A stretch of 64,000 bases of DNA from Stieleria bergensis (GCA_007745635.1 CP036272.1:2455146-2519145); one strand, 5' to 3'; positions 28,009 through 37,270 are shown, counted from the stretch's first letter. A program made the numbers and translations. The notes: generated from the letters alone by a model not told the origin.

Positions 28009-28944
28009 GTGTCCGATCTTACGGAATCCTCCAAACGGCCAACGGTGCTATTGACCGGTGCCTCTGGATACGTGGGCGGTCGTCTGTTGCCGTTCCTAGA
28101 ACAACAGTCCATTCGCGTGCGTTGCATGACGCGAAATCCAGACAAGCTACGCCAGAGTGTCGGCCAATCGACGCAGGTCGTCGCTGGTGACGTGCAGGAT
28201 CGCGATTCGTTGATGCGGGCCTTGGAGGGTGTTCAGACAGCGTACTACTTCGTGCATTTGATGTCCAATGCACGAGACTTTGAAGAGCAGGACCGGCAGG
28301 CGGCACGCTGTTTTGGCGAGGCGGCCAAGCAAACCGGGGTGCAGCGAATCATTTACCTTGGCGGCCTGGGCGATGACGGAGACCCGAAGTTGTCGCCTCA
28401 TTTGCGAAGTCGCCACGAGGTTGGCGAAATCTTGCGACAATCCTCTGTTGAAACGATCGAATTCCGCGCTGGCATGGTGGTTGGGGCGGGAAGTCTCTCT
28501 TTTCAGCTGATGAAAAGTCTCACCGATCGTTTGCCGGTCATGATCTGTCCACGTTGGTTGACCACACCCACACAGGCGATCGCCATTCAGGATGTGCTGG
28601 ACTACTTGTTAGCAGCCAAAGATTCGCCACAATGTGGCAGCGGTGTCTATGAGATTGGCAGTCCCGACGTGGTGACCTACGGCGGTTTGATTCGCGAGTA
28701 TGCTCGACAGCGCGGCCTCCGGCGGCATCTGGTCTTTGTTCCAATCTTGACGCCCTACTTGTCGGGGCTTTGGTTGGCCTTGGTGACGCCGGCTGAATAC
28801 GAAGTGGGACGGCACCTGATCGAAGGATTAAAGAACCCGACCGTCGTGCGAAACTCCAACGCAATGGAGACGTTCCCGGTCAGACCAATAGGCGTTTCCG
28901 AAGCGATCGGACGAGCGATCGCAGAGTCGCAGTTAGCAACATGA
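28009..28944 (+). CDS. Atypical SDR / NmrA-like NAD(P)-binding protein
   Basis: GTG at 28009 is taken as start (311 residues): it follows a purine-rich GGGAGAG and stands just before the Rossmann fold, while the upstream extension is Arg-rich and unlike coding sequence. The dinucleotide-binding motif is TGASGYVGG (G17-x-x-G20-x-x-G23), followed by VAGDVQDRDSLMRALEGV and the YLGGLGDDGD stretch typical of NAD(P)H-binding proteins found with DUF1990. The classical SDR Tyr-x-x-x-Lys pair is not evident, so it is an atypical SDR. The C-terminal DUF2867 found in longer relatives is missing. The stop overlaps the next start (ATGA). Confidence 0.8.
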   Translation: MSDLTESSKRPTVLLTGASGYVGGRLLPFLEQQSIRVRCMTRNPDKLRQSVGQSTQVVAGDVQDRDSLMRALEGVQTAYYFVHLMSNARDFEEQDRQAARCFGEAAKQTGVQRIIYLGGLGDDGDPKLSPHLRSRHEVGEILRQSSVETIEFRAGMVVGAGSLSFQLMKSLTDRLPVMICPRWLTTPTQAIAIQDVLDYLLAAKDSPQCGSGVYEIGSPDVVTYGGLIREYARQRGLRRHLVFVPILTPYLSGLWLALVTPAEYEVGRHLIEGLKNPTVVRNSNAMETFPVRPIGVSEAIGRAIAESQLAT

Positions 28945-29129
28945 ATCAAACGCTTTGCAATGGTTGTCTGCATCTTCGAGAAGTTGTCTCGGGAAAGGGA
29001 TCGCGATTCTTGCTGTGCCAGTTTTCGATGCAAGACAAGCGCTTTCCCAAGTACCCGCCGCAACCTGTCTTTCGCTGCGCGGCGTTTGAGTCCGCTGAGC
29101 AAGATAACGCTGAGCAAAAGTCCGACTGA
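28941..29129 (+). CDS. Small four-Cys protein, putative zinc or metal binder
   Basis: This 62-residue protein begins at an ATGA overlap with the SDR stop (28941-28944), which strongly suggests co-translation. Cysteines at 6, 9, 26 and 46 (CNGC, then LLCQF, then FRCAAF) could bind one metal ion. The text SGKGSRFLLC and RFPKYPPQPV is distinctive and I believe it recurs in planctomycetes as an unnamed small protein. No function is known. The gap of ~200 bp to the next gene, without a strong terminator, closes the unit. Confidence 0.7.
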   Translation: MNQTLCNGCLHLREVVSGKGSRFLLCQFSMQDKRFPKYPPQPVFRCAAFESAEQDNAEQKSD

Positions 29130-29343
29130 GCCAGTCCCGTAGGCTGCCGGAGAGTTCGCATGTCGTCTTGGCGTTCGCCCCGTCTCTGTCGCCAGGTCTC
29201 TGTCGACACGGGTTGTGGTGGGTTGTTTGAGCGCTCGGCAAGCGGCGCGATGCTGCTGTGTGAACGGGCCAAGTGCGCCTTGATTTGATTTCTAGCTACA
29301 ATGAGGGCAGGTTTGATTTGTGCCCGAATTGGAATGACTCGAC

Positions 29344-31077
29344 ATGTTGCCTTTGCTCGATCGAAGCCTCTGCAGAAGGCTCATGCTGCTGTGTTTCGTT
29401 GCATGGACGTTGAATGGCGTCTGCATGATCACCGAAACCCCAGCACAGGAACACCCAGTACCGGAACACCCAGTACCGGAACACCCAGTACCGGAACACC
29501 CAGTACCGGAACACCCAGTACCGGAAACCCCAGCACAGGAAACCCCAGCACAGGAAACCCCAGCACAGGAAACCACGCTCGAACTTCCCAAAGGCTACCT
29601 TGCGGTTGGCACCGACAAGGTGGCCGCGATCGACCAGCTCTGCCAAGCCACAGCGGAGACCGGTCTTTTCTCCGGCGCCGTGTTGGTTGCCAAAGATGGC
29701 CAAGTCCTCTACGAAAACGCGTTTGGGATGGCAAATCAGGAGTGGCAAGTTCCCAACACCGTCGAGACAAAATTCCGACTGGCTTCTGTTAGCAAGCAGT
29801 TTTGCAGCATGCTGGTGATGCAATTGGTGCAAGAAGGTCGCCTTTCGTTGGACGATAGCATCTCGGATCACTTGACGTATTATCGAAAAGACTCCGGTGA
29901 TCAAATCACCATTCATCATCTGCTGGCACACCAAAGTGGCCTGCCGGACTTTACGGCAAGCTTTGACTATCGCAGCAAGCTTTCCCGTTTGAGTTTTCCG
30001 CCCGATGAATTCATCCAGCAGTACTGCAGCGGCGACCTGCAGCACGAACCAGGAACGATCTATAGCTACTGTAACGCTGGCTACTGCATCTTGGGGCGAA
30101 TCATAGAAAAGGTGACGGGGAAGTCGTTCGGGCGTCAGTTGCAGGAACGAATCTTGGATCCCGTTGGCATGGCAAACACCGGTTTAGATCGTAACGAAGC
30201 CATTTTGCAGCACCGGGCCAGCGGTTATACCCGAGGCGCATTTGGTCTTGAAAATGCCGACTACATTTCGATGGCCACGACACCCGGTCCCGCAGGCGGA
30301 ATGTACTCCACGGTGGGCGACATGTTCTTGTGGGATCGAGCGTTGACGACGGACAAGCTGCTGAACAAACAGTACCGCGACTTGATGTTTACTCCCAACA
30401 GTCAGGTGCCCGAAGTGAAAGCGGCAGGCGGCCGAGCACGCAGCATTTATGGTTACGGTTGGCAGATCACCACCCGCACGCATCCAGTGACCAAGCGACG
30501 TTCTAAGGTCATTAGCCATGGTGGTGCCATCAACGGTTTTCGAGCCATGGAGTATCGCTTAGTCGATGACGATGCCTTTGTGATCGTGCTCTGTAACCAA
30601 GGAGACCCGGTCGGTGCTGCGGATGTCTGGAGATCAGTGACTCGGCTGAGTGCTGAACTGACGGCCATCGTCAACGATCAGCCGTACCGTCTACCGGCCA
30701 AGCCTGGACTCTCTCAGAATCAACGTCTTCTGCGCTTGGTTCAGTCCGAAGGCCTCGAAGCAGCGCTGCAGTGGTTCGATGAGCGAGGCAAGCCAGCCGC
30801 TTGGGGCGGAACCTTTCTACTGCTGGCTGAACGACTCATTGCCGACGGAGATGTGGAGACGGGGTTGCGACTGCTTGAAGAAGATCTCGCGCGAACACCA
30901 TCAAAGGTTTGGATGGTGCGCAAGACCGCCCAGGCTTTCCTTGATAATGGACGCTACGCAAAAGCGCTGCAGTACGCAGAACAAGGTTTACAGCAACGGC
31001 CCCACGATGAGCGATTTCTTGACATCGCCAGCGAAGCCAGCCGCAGGATCAAGCCATTGGCGCCCGTTTCGCAGTGA
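29344..31077 (+). CDS. Secreted class C beta-lactamase-fold hydrolase with VNTR linker and TPR-like tail
   Basis: The 577-residue protein starts with a hydrophobic signal (~10-28), followed by a linker of nine five-residue units (ETPAQ, five EHPVP, three ETPAQ; residues 31-75). The catalytic domain (~85-430) has all three motifs: SVSK (148-151), Tyr-Cys-Asn (242-244) and HGG (392-394). Beta-lactamase-fold esterases or D-amino peptidases use this Ser/Lys/Tyr set. The C-terminal ~150 residues (e.g. GLRLLEEDLARTPSKVW, NGRYAKALQYAEQGLQQRP) look like TPR helices. It is a distant relative of the hydrolase at 6740 but lacks EF-hands and has the normal Tyr-x-Asn motif. Confidence 0.85.
   Translation: MLPLLDRSLCRRLMLLCFVAWTLNGVCMITETPAQEHPVPEHPVPEHPVPEHPVPEHPVPETPAQETPAQETPAQETTLELPKGYLAVGTDKVAAIDQLCQATAETGLFSGAVLVAKDGQVLYENAFGMANQEWQVPNTVETKFRLASVSKQFCSMLVMQLVQEGRLSLDDSISDHLTYYRKDSGDQITIHHLLAHQSGLPDFTASFDYRSKLSRLSFPPDEFIQQYCSGDLQHEPGTIYSYCNAGYCILGRIIEKVTGKSFGRQLQERILDPVGMANTGLDRNEAILQHRASGYTRGAFGLENADYISMATTPGPAGGMYSTVGDMFLWDRALTTDKLLNKQYRDLMFTPNSQVPEVKAAGGRARSIYGYGWQITTRTHPVTKRRSKVISHGGAINGFRAMEYRLVDDDAFVIVLCNQGDPVGAADVWRSVTRLSAELTAIVNDQPYRLPAKPGLSQNQRLLRLVQSEGLEAALQWFDERGKPAAWGGTFLLLAERLIADGDVETGLRLLEEDLARTPSKVWMVRKTAQAFLDNGRYAKALQYAEQGLQQRPHDERFLDIASEASRRIKPLAPVSQ
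29434..29568. repeat. 15-bp VNTR, nine units, inside the serine-hydrolase gene
   Basis: Units of gaacacccagtaccg (five) and gaaaccccagcacag (one before, three after) follow one another without interruption; the copies of each type are identical at DNA level. The 15-bp unit keeps the reading frame, so copy-number change alters linker length only. All frames of the plus strand stay open through it, creating false open frames. Confidence 0.9.
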
Positions 31078-31441
31078 CGCGCATCGGCGTTGGCAAAAAA
31101 CGGGCCAAACGGCGAATGCAGCAACGGCGAACCCTATCAGACGCTTTGGCGTTCGCCACGGATGGGTGACGGGGGTCTTCAGTCCCCTGCTGCGGGTGAT
31201 CGAAACCTTGACGTTGCGATCAGGACAAACGGCACGATCGGTCATCGATCAGATCGAACACCGACGGGTTTAGAATTTGTCGGCCAGTCGACAATGTTGC
31301 CTTGACTGTGTTGCCTCACGTCCTATGTTTTCTTGCTCTCTCATAGGTGGGGGTCTGTCACCCTTAACCTCGCTCCCTCCCGAGTCAGCCTGCCTCCCCT
31401 TCCTCTCTTTTCCCGCCAGACATTTCGAGATAGACGTGACC
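31078..31441. other. Intergenic region with a REP-like element
   Basis: No gene is supported before the small lipoprotein. The inverted repeat CCTATG (31322-31327) / CATAGG (31342-31347) and the hairpin GGTG (31346-31349) / CACC (31359-31362) around a G-run share the GTGGGGG-TCTGTC text that resembles RAYT-linked REP elements. A minus-strand open frame at 30988-31245 has no recognisable features. Confidence 0.4.
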
Positions 31442-31624
31442 GTGAATCGATCTTTCCAGCTTTTCGCCTTGGGAACCTTGCTGAGTTCATTCTTTCTTGT
31501 CGGCTGTGCAGAAAGCGAACCGTCAGCGCCTGATGCGGATGATCTTGCGAACTACGCCGCCGAGCTCCCACAAACTTATGACAGCGGTGCGGCCTTGGAT
31601 CAATCGGATGATTTGACCAATTAG
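31442..31624 (+). CDS. Small lipoprotein, unknown function
   Basis: GTG at 31442 (a second GTG lies at 31436) yields 60 residues: a basic N-terminus, a hydrophobic stretch, and lipobox LVGC with Cys at 22, followed by a short acidic tail (SEPSAPDADD, then Asp/Glu-rich). This is a standard bacterial lipoprotein layout with only ~38 mature residues. The longer open frame upstream lacks coding character. It stands 150 bp before the DUF1559 gene. Small lipoproteins of this kind are frequent beside DUF1559 genes in Pirellulaceae, from memory; no role is known. Confidence 0.6.
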   Translation: MNRSFQLFALGTLLSSFFLVGCAESEPSAPDADDLANYAAELPQTYDSGAALDQSDDLTN

Positions 31625-31774
31625 TTTTGCACCCGCGTTGAAGTGAAGGCCCCAGCGAGCGTCGGCAACGGTGCTGTTTTAGCATCTGGTGTCATTCGCG
31701 CATCCTCCCCTGCTGTTCCTTCCGATCCTGCCCTACCAAAGTCCAACTTATCCCCATTCTAGGACAATCCTTCC

Positions 31775-33037
31775 ATGAGACGTCAAAGTCCCGCGAAGGG
31801 GTTCACGCTTGTTGAGCTCCTTGTCGTCATCGCCATCATTGGCATCCTCGTCGGCCTTTTACTGCCTGCCGTTCAGGCCGCACGAGAAGCCGCGCGTCGT
31901 ATGAGCTGTAGCAATAACTTCAAACAGATCGGCATCGCGCTGCACAACTACCATTCGGCATACCGAATGCTTCCGGCCCATTCAGCCGGGACCACCAATC
32001 GGTTCAATTCAGGATCTCCGAATCCCGCACTGCGATCTCCTGGCGGCGGCGGCCACAATCGGAACGAGTTAAGCTGGTTGCCTGGACTGACCCCGTTCTT
32101 TGAACAGCAAAACGTCTGGGTGCAGATCAGTAACCCGATGGATTCCGATCAAGACGGCATCATTGACTTTCAAGCCATGGGCCCCGATCCACGAATGAAT
32201 CTTGAGGATCACAGTTTGCCTGGGAACCGTTACGAGCCCTGGTTGACCAATCTGCCAACACTGCGCTGTCCCAGTGATCCAGGGTCTGGTTTTCCAGCAC
32301 AAGGGCGGACGAATTACGCGGCATGCCTGGGCGACTCTCCACACCACATGCATGTGGGTGCTGAACCTGACAACGGGGTCGTGCCAAACTCTAGCTGGGC
32401 TCAAGCCGAGCAAGCTGCGTGTCGTGGAGTGTTTGTGGCAAGTCGCTCAACGCGATTTCGTGACATCTTGGATGGCCTCTCCAATACGATTGCTGCGGGC
32501 GAAATCTGCACGGACTTAGGCGACCGTGATGCAAGAACTTGGCCGGCTGCGGCTGCATCTAGCATCATGGCTGGCAGTGGCAATCCGTTGGGCCCTGAGA
32601 ATGCATTGGCTTGTCAATTGATGTTGGATCCAGAGCGACCACAGTTCTGGGCTTCCGGAGCACCCTATGTCAATTCACCTGCAATCACCGGTCCTGATTC
32701 GGAAATGGCTCGTGGATTCAAATGGGCTTATGGGCGTCCGCTGTTTACTGGGATGAATACTATTTTGCCTCCTAACTCTGAAATCTGCATGCAAGGCAAT
32801 CGACACAATGAAGGCATCTTGCCACCCAGTAGTCGTCACCCCGGCGGTTGTCATGTGCTGCTAGCCGATGGTTCAGTGACCTTCATTACCAATTCCATCG
32901 AAGCGGGTGATCCGTCGGCGCCACCGGTTCGTTGGGACCCGTGGGCGATCAATCCTGCCGGCTCGCCAAGTCCGTTTGGTCTTTGGGGAGCGATGGGAAC
33001 ACGCGCCAGTAGTGAATTGATCGAAGAGTCGAACTAG
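31775..33037 (+). CDS. DUF1559 prepilin-like protein
   Basis: The 420-residue protein has a type IV prepilin-type cleavage/methylation motif: [19 protein letters not shown] just after a six-residue basic leader, so it should be processed by prepilin peptidase after the Gly. DUF1559 follows: [20 protein letters not shown] and [12 protein letters not shown]. The C-terminal [16 protein letters not shown] is the H-x9-DG motif of planctomycete DUF1559 proteins. Genomes of this group encode dozens of paralogues; they are thought to be surface pseudopilins, but function is unproven. Confidence 0.95.
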   Translation: MRRQSPAKGFTLVELLVVIAIIGILVGLLLPAVQAAREAARRMSCSNNFKQIGIALHNYHSAYRMLPAHSAGTTNRFNSGSPNPALRSPGGGGHNRNELSWLPGLTPFFEQQNVWVQISNPMDSDQDGIIDFQAMGPDPRMNLEDHSLPGNRYEPWLTNLPTLRCPSDPGSGFPAQGRTNYAACLGDSPHHMHVGAEPDNGVVPNSSWAQAEQAACRGVFVASRSTRFRDILDGLSNTIAAGEICTDLGDRDARTWPAAAASSIMAGSGNPLGPENALACQLMLDPERPQFWASGAPYVNSPAITGPDSEMARGFKWAYGRPLFTGMNTILPPNSEICMQGNRHNEGILPPSSRHPGGCHVLLADGSVTFITNSIEAGDPSAPPVRWDPWAINPAGSPSPFGLWGAMGTRASSELIEESN

Positions 33038-33090
33038 CGAGAAATTGCAGCTCCTGATCGCCGGGAGTGATGGCCTCAATTCACGCACGG

Positions 33091-34068
33091 TTAGCGTTTC
33101 TTGAGGCAGCACTTTTTGAACTTCTTGCCGCTCCCGCATGGACAGGGAGCGTTGCGGCCGACGCGTTTCTTGCGATCGACCAGTTTTGACAGAATGCTTT
33201 TTGTGTTCTGTCGATACATGGTTTGCATCGCTTGATACAACTCTGGTGCCTTCGATTCCAGAACCTCGGGTGCTTCGAAGAAGTATTCACTTAGCACCGC
33301 GAAGTACTCGGCTTCGTTGGTGTAGGCGTAGTCGTCAATGTGATGCCGGCCTTCGGGACGGCTTTTCAGTTCTTCGCCCACCCACTCGATCCATGGTGCG
33401 GCGGTGGCAAGATCGACACCGGGCGGCAGACCATCAATCACGCCGTCTCCACGGTCCACTAAATGCGCAAACTCGTGAATCCCAACATTGCGTTTGTCTT
33501 TTGAGTTTCTAAAGCCAGCCACGAGATCCGGTTTCGACAAAATCATGACACCACTGAGATGTCCGATGCCGACCATTCCAAGTGTGCTGCGATCGACTTC
33601 CGAGTCGGTACTGTAGTTGCTATCAAAGCGGTCCGGGTAAATTAGCACTTCGCCCAGCCGCGAGTACTCCCATTCGGTGAAGCCAAAAATAGGGATCACG
33701 GCACTGGCGGCTACCAAGGCTTCGGTTTCAGCATCGATCTCAGTTTGAACACCTGTGATGCGGACTTCGTCCAGCAAGACCTTGGCCAAGTCTTGAAAGC
33801 GTTGTTTTCCAGCTTCGTCCAAGGCTTGGTACAAGGCCACTTCACGCTCGAAGATCAGCCGCAACTCTTCGCGAAAGGGAGTGGCAATCACTTGCTTGCG
33901 GCGCAGGGTTCGTCGCCGAACCTGCCAGTACAGCAAGTAAGCCGCAGGCAGCAACGCCAAGCAGTAGACAGACAACAAGGCCAGGGCCAAGCAAGCGACG
34001 GCGGTGCTAACTGCCAGCGTGAGTGCGAGTTGTTGGTTTTTTTGGTCGGATGATTCACTGACAAGCAT
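33091..34068 (-). CDS. MtfA-like (M90) zinc peptidase with SEC-C tail
   Basis: The 325-residue protein has one or two N-terminal membrane segments (~12-46), an MtfA/DgsA-antirepressor-type domain (~75-290) and a C-terminal SEC-C zinc motif (APCPCGSGKKFKKCC, ~306-321). The zinc-peptidase signature HEFAH is at 198-202, followed by LVDRGDGVIDGLPPG as in the M90 family, and an upstream LGEVLIYPDRF block. E. coli MtfA binds the Mlc repressor and cleaves peptides; whether that role applies here is unknown. A membrane anchor and SEC-C tail are additions to the usual soluble MtfA. Convergent with the DUF1559 gene, 53 bp apart. Confidence 0.85.
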   Translation of the reverse strand: MLVSESSDQKNQQLALTLAVSTAVACLALALLSVYCLALLPAAYLLYWQVRRRTLRRKQVIATPFREELRLIFEREVALYQALDEAGKQRFQDLAKVLLDEVRITGVQTEIDAETEALVAASAVIPIFGFTEWEYSRLGEVLIYPDRFDSNYSTDSEVDRSTLGMVGIGHLSGVMILSKPDLVAGFRNSKDKRNVGIHEFAHLVDRGDGVIDGLPPGVDLATAAPWIEWVGEELKSRPEGRHHIDDYAYTNEAEYFAVLSEYFFEAPEVLESKAPELYQAMQTMYRQNTKSILSKLVDRKKRVGRNAPCPCGSGKKFKKCCLKKR

Positions 34069-34221
34069 GCGATCGCGATGAACTCACAGATAAGGGATGG
34101 CGTTGAGGACGGAACTGGAACCCGAACGCAGTGTAGCGGACTCCGGCCGCTACAGTGCTTGGCGTCCTATACGGGCAAAGCGTGAAACGCAATAAGCGTT
34201 TTTCATGCCGTTTTTCAGCGT

Positions 34222-34536
34222 TTATTTTCCTGAACCCCACATTCCCGATCGCTTTTCAATCGTCAAATCGCCTTTGACTCGACATTGGCAGGCCAGTCGT
34301 AGGCCGCTGCCTGCCTGGTGTGGCGGGAAACTTAGCCGCCAGCGTTCAATGCGCGTCATCTCGGTGACTTCTCCGATGACCTTGATCGCGCAGGTTCCAC
34401 ACGTTCCCAGACCTCGGCAGTGAATGTGTCCAGCGATGCCGTTGTAGAGCGGTGCGTCGGCCTGCATCAAGACGCGGCGCAAGTTGTCGTTCTCCTGGCA
34501 GACAATCTGCTGGTCGCCAAAATAGATCGTTGGCAT
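34222..34536 (-). CDS. [2Fe-2S] ferredoxin, adrenodoxin-like spacing
   Basis: ATG at 34536 (104 residues) has GGAG eight bases upstream; a GTG 60 bases earlier is the alternative. The cluster ligands are C40-x5-C46-x2-C49 and C83 (C85 nearby). The x5 spacing is that of adrenodoxin/Isc-type ferredoxins rather than plant type (x4). The surrounding IHCRGLGTCGTCAIKV and LACQCRVKGDLTI agree. It transfers single electrons; no partner reductase or oxygenase is encoded in the window. It lies between the MtfA-like gene and the potassium channel gene on the same strand. Confidence 0.85.
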   Translation of the reverse strand: MPTIYFGDQQIVCQENDNLRRVLMQADAPLYNGIAGHIHCRGLGTCGTCAIKVIGEVTEMTRIERWRLSFPPHQAGSGLRLACQCRVKGDLTIEKRSGMWGSGK

Positions 34537-34626
34537 TGGAACGACTCCGGGGATGGTTTGCGTGATAAGGGGCTCAGACGCTGGGACAACGCTCACATAG
34601 TGTAAGCCGTTGAACAGCCAGGACGC

Positions 34627-35406
34627 CTAATCCTTTGCCGACTCGATTTCTTTTGGAGTTGCCGGGGCAGTTGCCGGGGCAGTTGCCGGGGCAGTTGCTG
34701 TGGCAGTTGCTGTGGAAGTCTCATTGCGGGGCGGCCTTGGCAACGCATTGACAAGCCAAGCGATCACCACCGCGACATAGAATTGTCCCGTGACCGATTG
34801 GATCCAGGACATGGTTCGCGTCACGCGACCTTCAGGCGTGATGTCGCCGTATCCCAGCGTGGACATGGTGACAAAACTGTAATAAATGAATTCAGAGAAC
34901 TTCACGGGCTCCGACGAATCGGGATTGAATTGGGCACTCGAACTGATCGTGGGAAAGGAGTCGTCCCACTGCACATCAATGGCCCAATAAGCAAGTGCCC
35001 AAGCCAGCCCAAACATTAAGTAGGCCGAGATTGCACGAAAGACGGAGTCGACGGCTAAGACGTGCCGCTGGAGTGCACTGGTGACCGTGGCCGCGCCGAC
35101 ATACCAGAAGAAGACACAGCCCACGATGCAGTGTGCAATAAAGACAGGCTTTGACTGGACCAATAGCGTCGCCCAACTGGCCGGGATGGCAATCAACGCA
35201 AAGATCAGAATCCCAAAACGAAATCCTTTTTTGGCGGAAAAAATCGTCGCCAGAAAGACGATGGAGAAACCTACGATCAAAATGGTTCGCCCGGATCGTA
35301 AGCCTTCGAATAAAGGCAGGATCAGCAGGCTGACTAGCAAGGACACCATTAAGGTCAAGCCAGCAACGTCCTCTTTGATATTGGCTGGATGGAGTTGACT
35401 TTTCAT
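34627..35406 (-). CDS. Two-TM-pore potassium channel-like protein
   Basis: ATG at 35406 gives 259 residues. Five to six hydrophobic segments are visible, and the pore signature TMSTLGYGDITPEGRV (TxGYGD selectivity filter) near residue ~190 identifies an Ion_trans_2-type K+ channel, followed by the last helix VTGQFYVAVVIAWLVNAL. There is no RCK domain. The C-terminal tail is five 12-bp units coding for Thr-Ala/Pro-Ala repeats (34658-34717). The next gene upstream in the same orientation is a Kef-type antiporter, so both may handle potassium. Confidence 0.85.
   Translation of the reverse strand: MKSQLHPANIKEDVAGLTLMVSLLVSLLILPLFEGLRSGRTILIVGFSIVFLATIFSAKKGFRFGILIFALIAIPASWATLLVQSKPVFIAHCIVGCVFFWYVGAATVTSALQRHVLAVDSVFRAISAYLMFGLAWALAYWAIDVQWDDSFPTISSSAQFNPDSSEPVKFSEFIYYSFVTMSTLGYGDITPEGRVTRTMSWIQSVTGQFYVAVVIAWLVNALPRPPRNETSTATATATAPATAPATAPATPKEIESAKD
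34658..34717. repeat. 12-bp tandem repeat, five units, in channel C-terminus
   Basis: Three identical copies of gttgccggggca are followed by gttgctgtggca and gttgctgtggaa (reading + strand). In the protein they give TATA/PATA units in the last ~30 residues. Copy-number change would keep the frame. Confidence 0.85.
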
Positions 35407-35671
35407 GCCACTTCGTCGAGACGGTTCTAAAGTTGTTGCCAGCGATCCGATTGACAATCGAAGGGCGACGATCGCAGGTGTGCCATTGTCGTTTCAAGTT
35501 GTCGCGTTGACGCAAAACGATACTGTAGCAGAACCCGCTTCGAAGGTCACTCGGATTGCCACAGGGTCTCGAGTCATGATGCTGGCAAACGTCACATGAC
35601 AGCCAAACCCACAGCAGATGGGTGTGTTTAGATCGACCGATCAAAATGCTTCTGGTCCTGAACGGATGTCG

Positions 35672-37270
35672 CTAATCGAACAGCTTCAGTAGCGCCGTTG
35701 CGGCGATCGTTTCCTCTGCAATCATTTCCGTCGCCCCAAGCTTTTTGAGTTTCGGTATGCTGTGAACGTAGCGACAGCGCACCAAAATCTTGCAATCCGG
35801 GTTCGAATCACGGACAGACGTCGTCAGCTGCATCGCGACGCCATCGTCAGGGACTGCGATCACAACAAGTTCCGTCAGGCTGACCTGTGCATTTTCCTGG
35901 ATTGTCGGGTCCGTGCCGTCACCGGTAATCGTACGAATCCCTTGCTGCGCCAACGAATGTAGATTCACAGGACTGAGGTCCACGACGCAAACATCATGTC
36001 CGGTTGATTGCAAATGGAGCGCTGCTTGTTGGCCCATCGGTCCAGCACCGACCACTAGTGCAGACTTGGCTTGTGCAGAAAACAAGCTGACCTGCGCGGC
36101 GGTGGCTTCTTCATCGCCAGGTCTGACTAAACGAATGCCCGCCCGCATCAGTCCCGGCGTCAGGACCAGCGAACCGACGGCGATCGAGACAGCCATCTGG
36201 TATTCGGTCTCTGCTAGAACGCCGGAATCCACGCCAAATAAGAGTAAGACAAAGGCAAACTCTCCAACGTGTGCCAGTCCGATCCCGGTTCCCATTGCAT
36301 TTCGGAACTTTAAACCAGTCAAAGACAGTGCCAGTGCGGCTGCGATGGCTTTCAATCCGATGATGGCGGGAAGCACAAGCAGCAAGACCGGTTGATGCCA
36401 GAGCAGGCTGGGATCAAAGATCATGCCCAGCCCCACAAAAAAGATCGCCGCAAAGGTTTCGCGGAATGGCAGAATCAGTGCATCAATCTGGTGTGACCAG
36501 CGATTGCCGTTAAAGATCAACCCGGCTGCAAAGGCTCCAACGGCAGCGGGCAGCCCAAGATGATAAGCGGCCAAAGTGACGCCGCTGATGGAGGCGACGG
36601 CAAACAGGACCACCAGCTCGCTGCTGCGATAGGACGAAAAGATCGGTATGATCCACTCTGCTAAAACGTGTCGGATACCGATCACTGCAACGATGAATGA
36701 CAGCGAGATTGCGACGAGCTGAATGATCGTGGCGGCCGACGGCGCACCGCCGTCATCGGTCAGCATCGGGACCATCAACAATAACGGTACTAATGCGGCG
36801 TCTTGGAACAGCAGAATGCCAATCGCGCGGCGTCCATGAGGAAGCTGGGAATGTCCAATCTCGGAAAGCGCTCGGAAGACCAACACCGTTGAGCTAAAAG
36901 TTGCCGCGGCCGCGATCAGTAAAGTTGCCTGCCATGACAGACCATACCCAAGCAGAACCAGTGCGACGGGAATGGCCACAAACAACATTTGCGACGCACC
37001 ACCGATGATGAATCTTCGACCGAGCCGTTTCAGATCGTCGATGGAAAACTCCAACCCAATCGAAAATAGCAGCAAGAACACACCGGCTTCGGCAAAGTGA
37101 GAGATGTGATGATTCTCGTCATTGACCCAGCCCAAGACTCCAGGTCCCACGGCAGCTCCGACAACCAAGTAGCCAATCAGAATGGAGACGTTTAGCATGC
37201 GACAGATGATGGCGGCAACCAGTCCACACGCGATAAGAATGATCAGGTCGTGGACGAGTGCAAGCGTCAT
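35672..37270 (-). CDS. CPA2 monovalent cation:proton antiporter with TrkA-N domain (Kef type)
   Basis: The 532-residue protein has ~12 hydrophobic segments forming a Na_H_exchanger domain (~1-375; LVVGAAVGPGVLGWV, FLLLFSIGLEFSIDDLKRLG, LLFQDAALVPLLL, VGAFAAGLIFNGN) and a cytoplasmic TrkA-N/RCK nucleotide-binding domain (~400-532; VVGAGPMGQQAALHLQSTG, ITGDGTDPTIQE). KefB/KefC use the same layout, exchanging K+ for H+ under control of bound nucleotide or glutathione adducts. A direct glutathione link is not shown here. It is 265 bp upstream of the K+ channel gene. Confidence 0.9.
   Translation of the reverse strand: MTLALVHDLIILIACGLVAAIICRMLNVSILIGYLVVGAAVGPGVLGWVNDENHHISHFAEAGVFLLLFSIGLEFSIDDLKRLGRRFIIGGASQMLFVAIPVALVLLGYGLSWQATLLIAAAATFSSTVLVFRALSEIGHSQLPHGRRAIGILLFQDAALVPLLLMVPMLTDDGGAPSAATIIQLVAISLSFIVAVIGIRHVLAEWIIPIFSSYRSSELVVLFAVASISGVTLAAYHLGLPAAVGAFAAGLIFNGNRWSHQIDALILPFRETFAAIFFVGLGMIFDPSLLWHQPVLLLVLPAIIGLKAIAAALALSLTGLKFRNAMGTGIGLAHVGEFAFVLLLFGVDSGVLAETEYQMAVSIAVGSLVLTPGLMRAGIRLVRPGDEEATAAQVSLFSAQAKSALVVGAGPMGQQAALHLQSTGHDVCVVDLSPVNLHSLAQQGIRTITGDGTDPTIQENAQVSLTELVVIAVPDDGVAMQLTTSVRDSNPDCKILVRCRYVHSIPKLKKLGATEMIAEETIAATALLKLFD

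Noticed and set aside
29301-29792. Open frame with repeated STGTP units overlapping the second serine hydrolase
   Set aside because: The 15-bp repeat keeps all frames open; only the frame at 29344 has a signal peptide and catalytic motifs.
30988-31245. Minus-strand open frame behind the second serine hydrolase
   Set aside because: No signal, motif or ribosome-binding site; it overlaps the TPR-like coding end of the hydrolase.
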